The position numbers and the translations under genes were made by a program. 64,000 bases of DNA from Acorus gramineus (Eukaryota; Streptophyta; Magnoliopsida; Acorales; Acoraceae): assembly GCA_030737835.1 (NCBI GenBank), contig CM060847.1:11918704-11982703 (forward strand), in the 5' to 3' direction. Shown piece by piece: positions 36,541 through 48,848 of the stretch; the stretch's first letter is position 1; every line of letters starts with the position of its first letter. The notes below the pieces were generated by a model, which saw only the letters and a list, made by a program, of their open reading frames with translations, ran no database searches and was not told the origin of the DNA.

Positions 36541-37755
36541 TTTTTTTAGTCTTTTGTTTAGGTTTGCATCCATTCAAATTGCTAGCATTGCTAATCGTAT
36601 GGCTAATTTTGTAATCAGTATAACCATAAAATGCATTCAAAACCAATATCAAGCTACCTTTCCAAAAAAAAGGCAGTAGTAGTAATAGTAGAAAAAAATA
36701 AATAACCAACTCTATTTCTAAGGGAGTAATGGATTCATCCATCAAGCGTCTCTCGTTAAAAAAAAAAAAAAAGCCTTTGATCCAACATCAAAATTAATAT
36801 GTTTTAGAGCATCTCTAATTTTTTCTAAAATGTTATGTTTTTCTCAAATGTCATGACATCATTTATTGCCAAGATCAGGAGCTCCCTTCTTCCGGCTGGA
36901 GGATGGGCTATCTAGAGACAATGCAATGCTTTGATTTTCTTTGGCTCGAGGGTGTGTTGAAAACATTTGAGAAGAAATGAAGCGTTGTATCAAAGAATGG
37001 GGTCAGTTTATCATGAGAGCGAGTGGGGTGGACTTTTTCTTTTTGGATGTGGAAAAAGGGGTTGGAAAGAATACATATTGTCATAGAGTTGAGAGCTGAT
37101 CAACAGTGACGGAGCTAGGATTTTTATAAAGGGGGGCCTAATGTGACTTATATAAATATTTTTTCAAAATTCATATCATTATGTTTTTCAGTATTAATAA
37201 ATTGTGGATTAAAGTTGAATAATATGTTAATGATTTATAAATGGTGCAAAAACGATTAGATATGTAATCCCCCTGATTTATAAGAGGAGATGACGTGTGA
37301 TTTGATATAAGAATCCTTTATAACAGTAAAATAGATTAGATAAAATAATACAATTCCAATGGAATCTAAAACATCAACAACAATTTTTTCTCATATATAG
37401 TTACATACACTTATTTCTTGCAAACAAGCATAATTTTGAGCTTATTCCCATTTTTTTCACTTTATTCTCCTTTATTTCTCTACCCAACCATGACAAAACA
37501 CGAAATGTAGGATGCGGATCCAGTCAGGATTGACTTCGGTCACTCCGATTAATATCAAACTGCACAGCCTATGAATCAAACTACACAGTCAATTATTGGA
37601 TGCATATGTTACTCTCATATTGGATCCAATGAAATTTGAATTTAATCAGTATTATCAGCATCCAATAAGATAGTGATCTCTATACTCGATAATTAATTGT
37701 GTAATTCTATTTATAGTTCAATTCATAAAATGTGTAGTTCGATATTGTCTTTGAC
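36541..37755. other. Intergenic DNA
   Basis: No gene. At about 37102 the phrase cagtgacggagctaggattt is a familiar end sequence of plant DNA transposons, but the partner end was not found. The stretch 37520-37750 is weakly palindromic. Confidence 0.45.
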
Positions 37756-38104
37756 TAAGGCCCCGTTTGGTTGCGCGATTCGGCGCGCTTTTGCTTTTTG
37801 AAAAGCTAAAAAGCTAAAAGCGTGCAGCCAAACGAGGCAGCTTTTTACAGAATCGGAAGCTGGATTCCTTTTAATTTTTTCCTCGAAATCTGTGTTTTAA
37901 AAAGCTCAGAAACAACGCTTTTTGATCGGAATCGATTTTTTTAATTGAAAAGCAACTTTCTCTGCCAAACATTAAACTCCTTTCAAATATTGATTCCTGA
38001 TTTAAAAAAAAAACATCCTAAAAAAGTCAACGTCTAAAATTATCTTAAAAAACAGCTTTATTTCAAAAGCTACTTTTCAATCTGTGTTTCCAAACGGACC
38101 CTAA
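37756..38104. mobile_element. PIF/Harbinger-like MITE near a promoter
   Basis: A 343-bp insert flanked by TAA at 37756-37758 and 38102-38104. Terminal inverted repeats are ggccccgtttgg and ccaaacggaccc (10 of 12 bases pair). A 3-bp TAA target and short G-rich ends are typical of Tourist-type elements. It lies about 220 bp upstream of the LisH/HEAT gene's start codon. Confidence 0.75.
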
Positions 38105-38324
38105 GAGAATCTCGACTCCAGAGACAAATTAATATAAATTTTCCGAATACGCTCATCACGGTTCACGGGACAGCTTGTCACGTAAACCTCCCAATCTTTC
38201 AACCGTCCACTCGTGCGCAGATCCCCGCGCCCGCCCCCAAAACGAATCACAACAACACCGCCTCACCCAATTCAGATTCAGAATTCTCCACCAAAGGAGA
38301 GGCGCTCGATCAGATCAATTTGAA

Positions 38325-41300
38325 ATGGAGACGGAGGAGGACCTCTTCCGATCTGCGGAGGTGGAGAGGTCTTCGCTCTGCAATTGCGTGGTGAACTTCC
38401 TCCTTCAGGAGAACTACCTCCTCACGGCGTTCGAGCTCCTACACGAGCTCCTCGATGACGGCCGCGACGCCCAGGCCATCCGCCTCAAGGAGTTCTTCTC
38501 CGATCCCTCCCAGTTCCCGCCCGATCAGATCTCCCGTTTCAACGACTTGCGTGGTAACGGATCCCCTTTTCTTTCATCGATTTTAGGTTCAATGTCATCT
38601 GGTTTGATTAGCATCTGTGGAATTCGATGTGATTTTGGCTCATATGAAACTTGGATCATCAATGGATTACTGAATCTGATCGAAAGTCTCACGTAAAAGA
38701 ACCTCAGATCTGGAACGGATTTTGTTTGTTTTGGTCCTTGTATGCTTAATATCGAAGATCATGAGCAGAAGTTTGAAACAGATCAAGACGACGAGATATC
38801 ATAGACAGGCTTTAATGGATGTTTTTTTTTTCTCTAGTGTCGCTCATTCGGTGCAATTTATGTGGATTCACATGAAAGTTTATTCATGTAAGTAACGCAA
38901 AATTGAGTCCCTTCATAGCTCTAGAAACGTGTATGGTGTCAAATCTGTGCATTTTGGCAGAATTTCCTTGACAAGGAGGGTCTTCATCACCCGGGATGCT
39001 TGGAGTTTCATAGTGATCTATTTTTGCATGTCATGGTCCTGTTTTCATACTTAGGATGGAACTATTTTTGGCCTTGTTGGGTTGTTTGGAAAAGTTTCTG
39101 CAATGCATGCTCTTGTTTGTCATGGTGTTTGTGATAGTGTTGATGTTGTAATCTCCTTGTTCTTCTAAGCATTGCTCTAGGTTTGTGAGAGAGAGACTGT
39201 TTTTTTTTTTTTTTTTTTGAAAAGGTGAGAGAGAGATTGTTAGATTTGTAAGCTATTATCATTGAAATGGCAAACCCTTTTCTTATCTTACATTGATTTG
39301 TACTCGTCTAGATTTTTGATGTTGTAAACCAAGCAGCAATCATTAGATCTCTTATTTATTGACCTTATGCTCTCCGTATATATGCACCTAATTCTTCTTT
39401 GTTCTTACACAAAAATGCTAAATAAATTAATCTCCAAACTGAAATTTAATACATCAGGATGCTTTGATCTAGACAAGTAAATTGTCTGCCCATTACACAA
39501 TTATATTATTTACAAGTAAATATTATACCATCCCACTTAATGGTTTCCTTATTGTGTAATCTCAGCAGAACATGCATGCGATCATGCCGCACTATTAGAT
39601 GATCTTTGGATACTCAGAGAAACCTCACCACCAAAGTAGGATTATTCTATGGAGTTGTGCAGATTTTCTGGTGTCCTGAGAAATTATAGCCCATTAGACT
39701 CATCAATGATACACAGATGGATCTTGTTGGGTGGCTAAAGAAGCATTATTGAGATGGTTGCTCTACAAGGACTTCCATGCCCATATTAGAGAGTATCTAT
39801 ATTGAGTTGTGATGATTTATTCGGCATACATAGGTTATAGGTACAAAGCTGGCTGTTGATATGGCTACTTGAATGGAGGGGAAAATGTGTGATTTGTTTG
39901 TGATTGTAATTTCTTTGTTCAGGAAGATCATACCTATTTCTTTTTAATTCGAATTATTTTCACTCTATTGACCTGATGGATTTTTTAAAGGTTTTTGTTT
40001 TGATGCCTGGCGTTCACTATTAAATGGTAAAATATTCAGAAGTGGTACAAAAAAGGAGAAGAGAATTTAAAATGAAAGAAGTAAAATATGATGGTTGGAA
40101 TCAGGAACGTCCCTGGCTGTAGGCCCACTCACACATATTCCACCACTCAATGAATCTCCCCAGAGCAACATCTGGGAATCGGCTCTTAGAAGCATTCAGT
40201 AGTGGGGGAAGGTGTGTGTAGGGGAGCAAGTTCAGTCAGGTTCTTGGGGGGGGGGGGGGTGCGGGCGGCGGAGTTGGTGATCATGGAGTAGTCTGTGGTG
40301 CCCACTCTTTGGGTCTCTTCTTCGGGGACCGCTTTTTCGTTTTGTTTTGCCTCCTTTGCCTTTTGCTTTGTGACTGTTTTATTTTGTTTTTGGTCTTGCT
40401 TGTTATCTTGGGCTTTCACTTTGATTTAATAAAATGAGGGTGATTGCCTACTGTTCTGTCAGAAAAAAACCTCCCCAGAGATTTTTATCTACTTGTTCGG
40501 TTGCTTTACTTACCAGACTGTTGCAATTTGGTCACATTGCAGATTTTTTTTATTATTTCCGCTGGATTTCACTTATTTCATTTTTACTTGACATTACTTA
40601 GGTCAAACATGGTCTGGTAACACATACAAGAAGCATGCTATAAATTCTTTTCTTTGCTGGGCTGGATATTTCTGAAATACTAGCAATATAGCTAAGCCTG
40701 TTTATTTTACCAGTTGCAGATCCACAAAGTTTGTTAGAGGTGAAAGAATCATTAGAAGAAAAATTAGCAATCAGTGAATATGAACTTCGCTTAGCTCAAG
40801 AGGATCTTTCAAGGCTGAAGAATGAATTGGAAAAGAAATCTGCAGATCCTTCAGAAGAATTTTCTGGTTAGTATTTTACTGTATAGTTTGCCAACTGTCT
40901 GGACTACAATTAACTTTTGAAAGCAGAAGTACTATCCATTTTGAGTTTCTGCAATGTTTTAAAGAATGTTAAGTGGACCACCAATTTAAAGTATGGCATC
41001 ATAGATTGTATGAAAATATGAAATTGCATGCAAATTATCAAATGGCTATCTTGATTGATTGTGTTATGCAGTCAGTGATACTTTGATGGATTATAAAAAT
41101 CAGAAAATGCAATTTAAATTTATTAAAATAAAAACTATAATGTTAAACAATACTCATTATATCATTCACATGTTACTTTGTCAGAGAAGTAAATCCCTTA
41201 CAAAACTATTCATAATGATATTTGTTGTGGTTGATTTTGCAGGGCCCCAGGTGGATGCTCCCATGTCTGGCAATCTTGCACATCAGCAGGGAAATGGAGA

Positions 41301-44300
41301 GAACTCTTTCTCTGATCTGGGTTCTTTGAAGGATGCTGAGCGCAGAGATCTCAATTGTGCTGTAAAGGAGTATTTGCTCATTGGAGGATATCGCCTAACT
41401 GCCATGACATTTTATGAGGAGGTGGGGGAGACTTTTATCGCTGCCGTTTTAGCATTATTGCATGATGAGTTCCCTAGCCAACTCTACATTGTGCTTGATA
41501 TGGCTGGCCTTGCCTATTATTTACATTCTATGCCTGTCATATAGTCTACTGAACATCAACTCTCATTGTGGCTTTATCGCAATAGAGATGGACATGTGGT
41601 CAATCTGCAGCATGCCAGAGTTTTGCTGCATAACATATTTTGTGTCTTGCCACAACATAGTATTGTCATTTATCTTTTTTATGTCCATCATCTATTCTTA
41701 AATTCTATTTTTCTACGTTTGTGAAGCAAACCTTGTAGAAGATTTTATTGAATACTGTTGGATTGAAACTGTTATAATATTTTGCCTTTTTGTAGGTTAC
41801 GGACCAAAACCTTGATGTTTGGCAAAACTCTCCTGCCTGTGTCCCTGATGCTTTACGGCGTTATTATTATCAATTTCTTTCATCCACTGCAGAGGCCGCT
41901 GAGGTATTTATATAAACTTCAGAATCTTAAAACAGCTAGTCAGCCAAAAAAAAAAAAAAAATCTTCCCAGTAAAGAAAAGCAGTTCTGCTTAAAGCTTCC
42001 TCAAAAGTTCATTTGCTTACTATCTACTACTAAAAAATAAAGTTTAAATGTGTGTATTAGTGATAAATCACATTCATATGTCTTGATGAGCACTTCATTT
42101 TCATCTAGTCAAGTATGTAGTAATTTATTCTTTCTTAATTATGCTAATGTACAAATTAACTGAATGTCTTAGTACTCCATTTGTGCAATTGAATAATTTT
42201 ATATACAAATCGATGAATATTACAAACAAAATGTACAGGAGTGCTTCCATCTCTTTCGTACTGCTCCACAGTTGATCAGGTTTACTCTGCTTTGCTCAAG
42301 CTGTCGAGCATCCTTTCATTTGACTGCTGTGGATAAATAAACCAGATGTCATCATACATTTGATGGTCATCTCTAAACAAATTCCAAATTAACTCTTTTT
42401 AGCCAAACAACTCCTTAATATTATTGTCACTGTACTAGCTAATCACGCTCAATAGCACAACCAATGCTCTGTATTGGCTCCTTTAATTTTCTTCATATGA
42501 TTTCTTGCTTCCCAAATGATGCAGAAGGGAAGAAGGACAATACAGCACGTCCGCAAGTTAGGCGATCCCACCTAATGGAAAGAACGCCAATACTTCTTGA
42601 AAAGACTTAAAATATTATTCAGTTATAAATTGACATGTTATTGAAATTTGCATATTATGAAAGTAAGTCGGAATATATCACATGTTAAATGGGATTGTGA
42701 TTGGATCACATGGTATATAATATCATAGACTACGAAATATTTTCTGATGTATACAAGTAGAAATAAAGTGCCATAACATGAGTAATTAGCATGGTGCAAT
42801 TTTTATAGACTTAAGAAAACATACTTTCAAGTATGTGTCACAGAAACATACTTCTATAATACATCAATTTGTATGAGTTAGCTGAATACTGAAGGTGTCT
42901 GCAGTTTTTTGTCCCCTCAAAAATTTGGTGCTGGATAGTGTAAGACAACGTGTCAATGGAAATTTTTGTTTGCCAACTGTGACAACTGATATGAGAATGT
43001 GGGTGGTGATAGAACAATGATCCTGCTATTGTATTGGCTGGGCAATTTGTTAACCAAATGGGATGCTGGTCTTCACAGGATACTTCTCCAATGCCACAGT
43101 TTTTGAATAACGGCATTAGAAGCAGTCTGAAGTCCAGTGGCTCCTTTTCCTATGGCTAATAAATTGACACTTTGAGGATTACTAAATCATATGGTTGGCT
43201 TGAATACAAATCCTGATAATGTGTAGAGTTCTATTCTTTTTTCATTTGTAATATAAAGTTTTTTTTAGAGGTGTAATGGAACTTCATTTCTTCAAATCTG
43301 TTTGTTCAACACAATTAAACATCAAATAAAATTGCTCATAGCATTTGTTTGATAGAAACACATGAAGAATTTATTACATGTTTTTGCAGGAAAAATTCTC
43401 TCTTGTTCGAGAGAAAGAATCACTGCTGAAAGAAAATGAGATGCTTAATGATGAAATAAATTCCTTACGGAAGAACAAAGATTTCACCGATGCTCAAATG
43501 ATAGCATTGAATAAATCCTTGGAAACTGTCCAAAAGGACCTTAAAGACAGGGAGATTTTGGTAATTGTAGCTTTCTAAACTCTTCTTTCTGAGATTATTC
43601 TGGTATTCTTTAAAGTACTGAATGACTGCAATGCATGATTTATGTGTAGGTACATGATTTAAAGCAGTCTCTAGAACTTCAACGCAAGGAATTGAATAAT
43701 TATAGATCAGAGATCACTTCCCTAAAAATGCACATAGAAGGTTTTACTGCTAATAGAGGGTGGGACAGCTCCGAAACTGAACATGGACAATTTTCTTCTG
43801 TTGATAACTATAAGGCAGAAATAACATCTTTACAGAAGGAAATAGAACAGTTAAAGGGAACCAACCGCATGTCAGGAAAATCGATAGATCCTCTCAATAC
43901 AAATGAAGATTCACAAACAGAAGACGATGTTGTGGAAATACACGAAGATAAAGCTTTGTCATCACATTCTGTAAACTTTATATCTGGAGTTCCAAATACT
44001 GAAAATGTGGAAAATCAGACACCGACAAACAAACCTACCACGCCTGATGAAATTTCACGAGAGCTGATGACAAGCTCTTGCAATGGAAATGCTGATATTG
44101 GAAACCATATGAGTACCAAAAATCGTGATTCACCTCCAGGGGAAGGTCACGTCCATAGATCTGACAGTCGTGGAAGAGAAAAAATTTCTGATGGGATGGT
44201 GAGTGATAATTTCTGTTGACCTTTATAGAACCTCATCCTGGTGAGGGATTTCTGTTACATCAGAACTAAGATAAGTATCTTTATCACAGGGATTGGAAAC

Positions 44301-47300
44301 TATTCAGATACTTTCGGATGCATTGCCCAAAATTGTACCGTATGTTCTAATCAACCACCGTGAGGTTCTGTTCTTCAAGACTGAAATCATGCTTTATTTT
44401 TTGTTATATCCTATGAAATATTTTTTTTTAATGAGAATCATCTTTTATAACTGCAGGAACTTCTCCCATTGATTATGTGTGCCATTGAGCGGCATCCTGA
44501 TAGTAATGTTCGAGATTCTTTAACACATACATTGTTCAATCTTATCAAAAGACCAGATGAAGATCAGAGGCGGGTCATAATGGATGTAAGCCAAAATCTT
44601 TAACACGAGTATATGCTAATAATTTGGTTCACTTTACCATTATAATAATGAACATGGAACAGTTCTTGGAAACTTATCCAATCAAGAGATTGGCTGCTAA
44701 TGTTCATCTGTTAACCAATTCAGGCATGTGTGAGCCTATCCAAGAATGTTGGAGAGATGAGGACTGAAACTGAATTGCTTCCTCAGTGTTGGGAACAGGT
44801 GAGCTGCGAGTTTTTTGTATTGAAGAATTTAGTTATTTTGTTATTCTCTATAAGCCTCATGGATTATTATATCCTGTTTTGTAGATTAATCACATGTATG
44901 AAGAGCGTAGGGTACTTGTTGCCCAGTCCTGTGGGGAGCTCGCGGAATTTGTTCGGCCTGAAATTCGTGATTCCCTCATACTTTCCATCGTACAACAATT
45001 GATTGAAGATTCAGCAATAGTTGTGCGACAAGCTGCTGCTCATAATTTGGCACTGCTGCTTCCCCTCTTCCCCAATATGGACAAATATTTCAAGGTCAGC
45101 CTCATTAATGCTCAGAGGCTATCATGGAGCAGAAAACTGACTTCACAGAATTGACTGAAATGTAAGCTCTAGAACAGGTTGACACACATGATTTTGGGAA
45201 TGGCCTGGTGGCCCTTTTCCCTGATCATAAGTAGTGTGATTTCATGAAAACAAACATTCTGATCTCGTAATTTGTTGTTGGATAGGTCGAGGAGTTGATG
45301 TTCCAATTGATCTGTGACCCATCAGGAGTAGTAGTTGAAACATCACTCAAAGAAATAGTTCCTGCAGTAATTAGTTGGGGAAATAAGCTTGATCACATCT
45401 TACGTGTTCTGCTTTCTCATATCTTGGGTTCCGTTCAGGTACATATATGCCTTACAACAATGCCAGTTTGCTTTTAAGTTTGGAGATTTCTCCAAACTGG
45501 CTGAATCTGTTTTTGTAATATGTCAGCGATGTCCACCTCTTTCTGGAGTTGAAGGTTCTGTTGATTCTCATCTTCATGTTCTTGGTGAGAGGGAGCGATG
45601 GAATGTTGATGTTTTACTGCGTATGATGACTGAGTTGCTTCCTTTTCTGCACCAAAAGGCAGTTGAAACATGCCCATTTCCTTCAGCTATTGAGTCACAT
45701 GGAAATCCTGAATCAACAAGCTCCTTGTTTTCTTCCTCCTTGTTTGAGCTGTATGCAGGGTGAGTGGAACTTATGAAATCATCTCAAATGCTTTATTACT
45801 AGGTGGATTCAAATTTTATCTACTACTTGCTTTCTAACTATATTTCCTGCTTCACTTGTTTAAATAGGGGACAAATGGACTGGCCTATGTTTGATTGGCT
45901 GCACGTTGACTGTTTCCCTGATCTGATTCAGCTTGCTTGCCTGTTGCCTCAGAAGGAAGACAACCTAAGAAACCGAATGACGAAGGTATATAGCCTTCTA
46001 AATTTTTCATACCTGAGAGTGTACGAAGTTTTCATGATCTCATTATACTACACTGTCTTTTTGGTAATTGAATTACATAAATCAATAAGCATTTACTAAT
46101 CCAAGCATTTTCTGTGCAGTTTCTGTTATCTGTTACTGAGAAGTTTGGGGACGAGTATCTTTCTGGCATAATGCTGCCCATTTTCTTAGTTTCGGTTGGG
46201 GATAATGCTGATTTGGCCCTACTCCCTCCTTCCATTCACTCAAGAATAAAAGGTAAAGAGTTACTGGTCACTATATAATTTTTTTCACATATATAATGTC
46301 TTAAGTCTTTCCGTCTCTGATTACAGGTTTACGACCAAAAACTGCTTTGGGAGAGCGACTTGCTATCATGTGTGTCCTTCCACTTCTACTAGCCGGGCTT
46401 CTGGGTACTCACAGTAAAAAGGAACAATTAGCAGAATACTTGCGAAGATTACTTGTTGAAAACACAGCAAAACAGGATTCATGGTCCGTGTGCCATACAG
46501 CTGAGCTTATCAATGCCGTTCGCTTCCTTTGGTTAGTATTTTTTCCCCCTTTTCTGAACAGTTGTAGTGTGTGTTATTGCATATTTGTCCCTTTGAATTT
46601 CTTTGTTCTCCCTCACTTTTTCTTTTCTTTTTTAATGCAGCACATTTGAAGAACATCATGGAATCATCTTTAATGTTCTATGGGAGATGGTTGTCAGTTC
46701 CAATGTAAATATGAAGATCAATGCTGCAAATATTCTGAAAGTTCTTGTATGCATCCTGTCCCTGTTAGCATGTTTTCTATTTTCATTATTTTCTTTATTA
46801 CATGAGTTTATCATTTTAGTAAATCTCCCGCAAAAGATAATTTTCTGATGGACTTTGTAATTTCTGTTTCATGCTTCATTCCCATTTTCCTTGGATTCCT
46901 GTACAGGTTCCATACATTGATGTGAAAGTTGCATCTACTCATGTTTTGCCTGCCCTTGTTACTCTTGGTTCTGATCAAAATCTTAATGTAAAGTACGCAA
47001 GCATAGAAGCATTCGGTGCGGTTGCGCAGCATTTCAAAAGCGACGTGGTAAATTTTATACCGCTTTATGATTCCTGATCTATGAATTAGCATCAAAGATT
47101 TACATTTCTCTGACCAGAGATTACTTTTTCAGATTGTTGATAAGATCCGTGTCCAAATGGATGCTTTTCTGGAAGATGGATCACATGAAGCTACTATTGC
47201 TGTTATCCGTGCATTACTTGTAGCAGTGCCACATACAACAGAAAGATTACGAGATTATATCCTCAATTATTTGAAAGAATATTTAAAATTTTATATTCTG

Positions 47301-48848
47301 CTTTGAAAGATTTACAGATTTCCCCCTTTTTTCTCCTTTGGATTCTTTAATATTTACACATCTTTTGACTAAGATATTTCAGCTTACAAGCACGCCTACT
47401 CTTGGGAGTGATGTGACACGTCGTCGTGAGAGAGCCAATGCATTTTGTGAATCTGTTCGCGCTTTAGATGCGACAGGTTGGTTGAGCCCTTGGCTACTCA
47501 ATTCTTTGATATTTTTAAACCCATAGATGCATGGCTGTCTATTCCTCTCTTTCACTTAAATATTTTTTAACCCAAATTAAACCATGATATGAGTTCAGCA
47601 AGTCAGGAGAATGTAGGCAAAGGCTCAACCTAAACACAGACATTTTTATAGAAACTTGCATATTTAGAATTGAATTCCAAAAAACTATAATTGGATGAAG
47701 CTGCCGCTGACATCAGTGCTAAACATTGATTCGAATATATACAACAGCAGCAGCAACAAAATTGTGTCCTCTGATATATGTACAGTCAACATGTCCTATT
47801 GTCACTATTTAAGTTTGTTTTGGCCTGCCCTTTGTCTGTAGCACCCTTCAATGACAATCACATCGCTCCTTCTAATCAGTCTACATTACACATTTTCAAA
47901 CCATCAAATGATTTTACCTGATTTTATTATCCATTGGAGCGACCTCTAACTTTACATGAATATACTCACTTCTTATTCCATCCATTCTTCTCTCATTGGC
48001 CATCAATGTCAACATTCTCATATCAGCTATACTATGTTGTTTCTAATTGCCCAACTTTTGAACACGTATAACATTGTTGGCCTTGTAGTCATCTTATAGA
48101 AAATTTAAGTTATCAATTTCCTTCCACATAGATAGAGCATAAGGAGATTGAAGAAACAGGAAGATGATTATGCTACCATTAGAAGAAGGGGCACGGATTG
48201 AGTAATATCTAATAATGAACAATATCAGGAATCAGGAGAATCAGTGCTGCCATGCAAGAGGAAACAACCAAGGATCTTGCATAGTTGTACAGAATAGAAA
48301 CACTTGAATGAGAGATGCTAGTTCATCCATACCTACTTATAGTAATTTTAACTAACTGAATTTTAAATTTTTGTTGATGATGTCTGCATGTGGGTTATCT
48401 TGCCTTTTCTTGTTTGGGCACTCTAGTCACATGTGTTCTTATCAGATACATTGCTTCTCATTCCATCCACATGTTCTCTGCAGATCTTTCAGCAAGCAGC
48501 GTCCGCGACTTCCTCCTGCCATCCATACAGAACCTGCTGAAGGATCTGGAAGCTCTTGATCCTGCGCACAAAGAAGCCTTGGAGATCATAATGAAGGAAA
48601 GATCAGGCGGGACGTTCGAAGCCATCAGTAAAGTGATGGGTGCCCATCTAGGCATTGCGTCCTCAGTGACCAGTTTGTTTGGCGAGGGAGGTCTACTGGG
48701 CAAAAGAGAAAACGAAGCAACTGATCCCTTCCCCTCCCCGCAATCTGCCCCATCCCCCCAAACCCCATCAGATGACACGAGATTCAGGCGAATCATGAGG
48801 GGGGGTTTCGGGGACATGCTCAGAGGCAAAGGCAAGGGAGTTGAATAA
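38325..48848 (+). CDS. LisH, coiled-coil and HEAT-repeat protein, RELCH/KIAA1468 homologue
   Basis: Predicted 1190-residue protein, 20 exons: 38325-38553, 40714-40866, 41243-41421, 41796-41903, 43390-43560, 43650-44198, 44290-44364, 44457-44585, 44724-44798, 44885-45094, 45286-45438, 45527-45759, 45868-45985, 46120-46252, 46327-46531, 46641-46746, 46907-47047, 47133-47256, 47360-47476, 48484-48848. A LisH motif lies at about 17-48 (SLCNCVVNFLLQENYLLTAF), a second LisH-like at 162-187, coiled coils near 77-127 and 224-350, then HEAT-type repeats to the end. Animal RELCH links recycling endosomes to the trans-Golgi for cholesterol transport; the plant protein (Arabidopsis At5g16210 by memory) is largely uncharacterised. 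Eighteen introns are GT-AG; intron 18 appears to be AT-AC. An in-frame ATG at 38175 exists, but METEEDLF at 38325 gives the family N-terminus. Confidence 0.95.
40157..40480 (+). mobile_element. 5'-truncated LINE-like retroposon in intron 1
   Basis: The direct repeat ctccccagag at 40157-40166 and 40471-40480 flanks a 304-bp insert. The insert contains a G13-type run and ends with tttaataaaatgagggtgattgcc followed by an A run. This resembles a non-LTR 3' end inserted in sense with the gene. A frame on the minus strand is a composition artefact. Confidence 0.75.
47257..47359 (+). other. Probable AT-AC U12-type intron (intron 18)
   Basis: No GT-AG pair restores the reading frame here. Placing the intron from ATATCCTC (47257-47264) to the AC at 47358-47359 joins RLRD to YLLTKIFQLTSTP, the sequence expected in the family. 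The 5' site matches 7 of 8 bases of the U12 consensus ATATCCTT. The segment ttctttaat (47343-47351) matches the U12 branch site TTCCTTRAY at all but one position and lies 9 bases before the end. The intron is 103 bp. Confidence 0.85.

Noticed and set aside
38175..38324. 50-residue N-terminal extension of the LisH/HEAT protein
   Set aside because: It is in frame, but the sequence is unlike family N-termini and lies in the likely 5' leader.
40186..40419. Minus-strand 77-codon Lys/Gln-rich frame
   Set aside because: Lies inside the retroposon in intron 1 and reflects its T-rich composition.
47133..47305. Exon 18 running on to a stop (…LNYLKEYLKFYILL)
   Set aside because: The extension departs from the family sequence right at ATATCCTC, while the AT-AC junction restores the expected residues.
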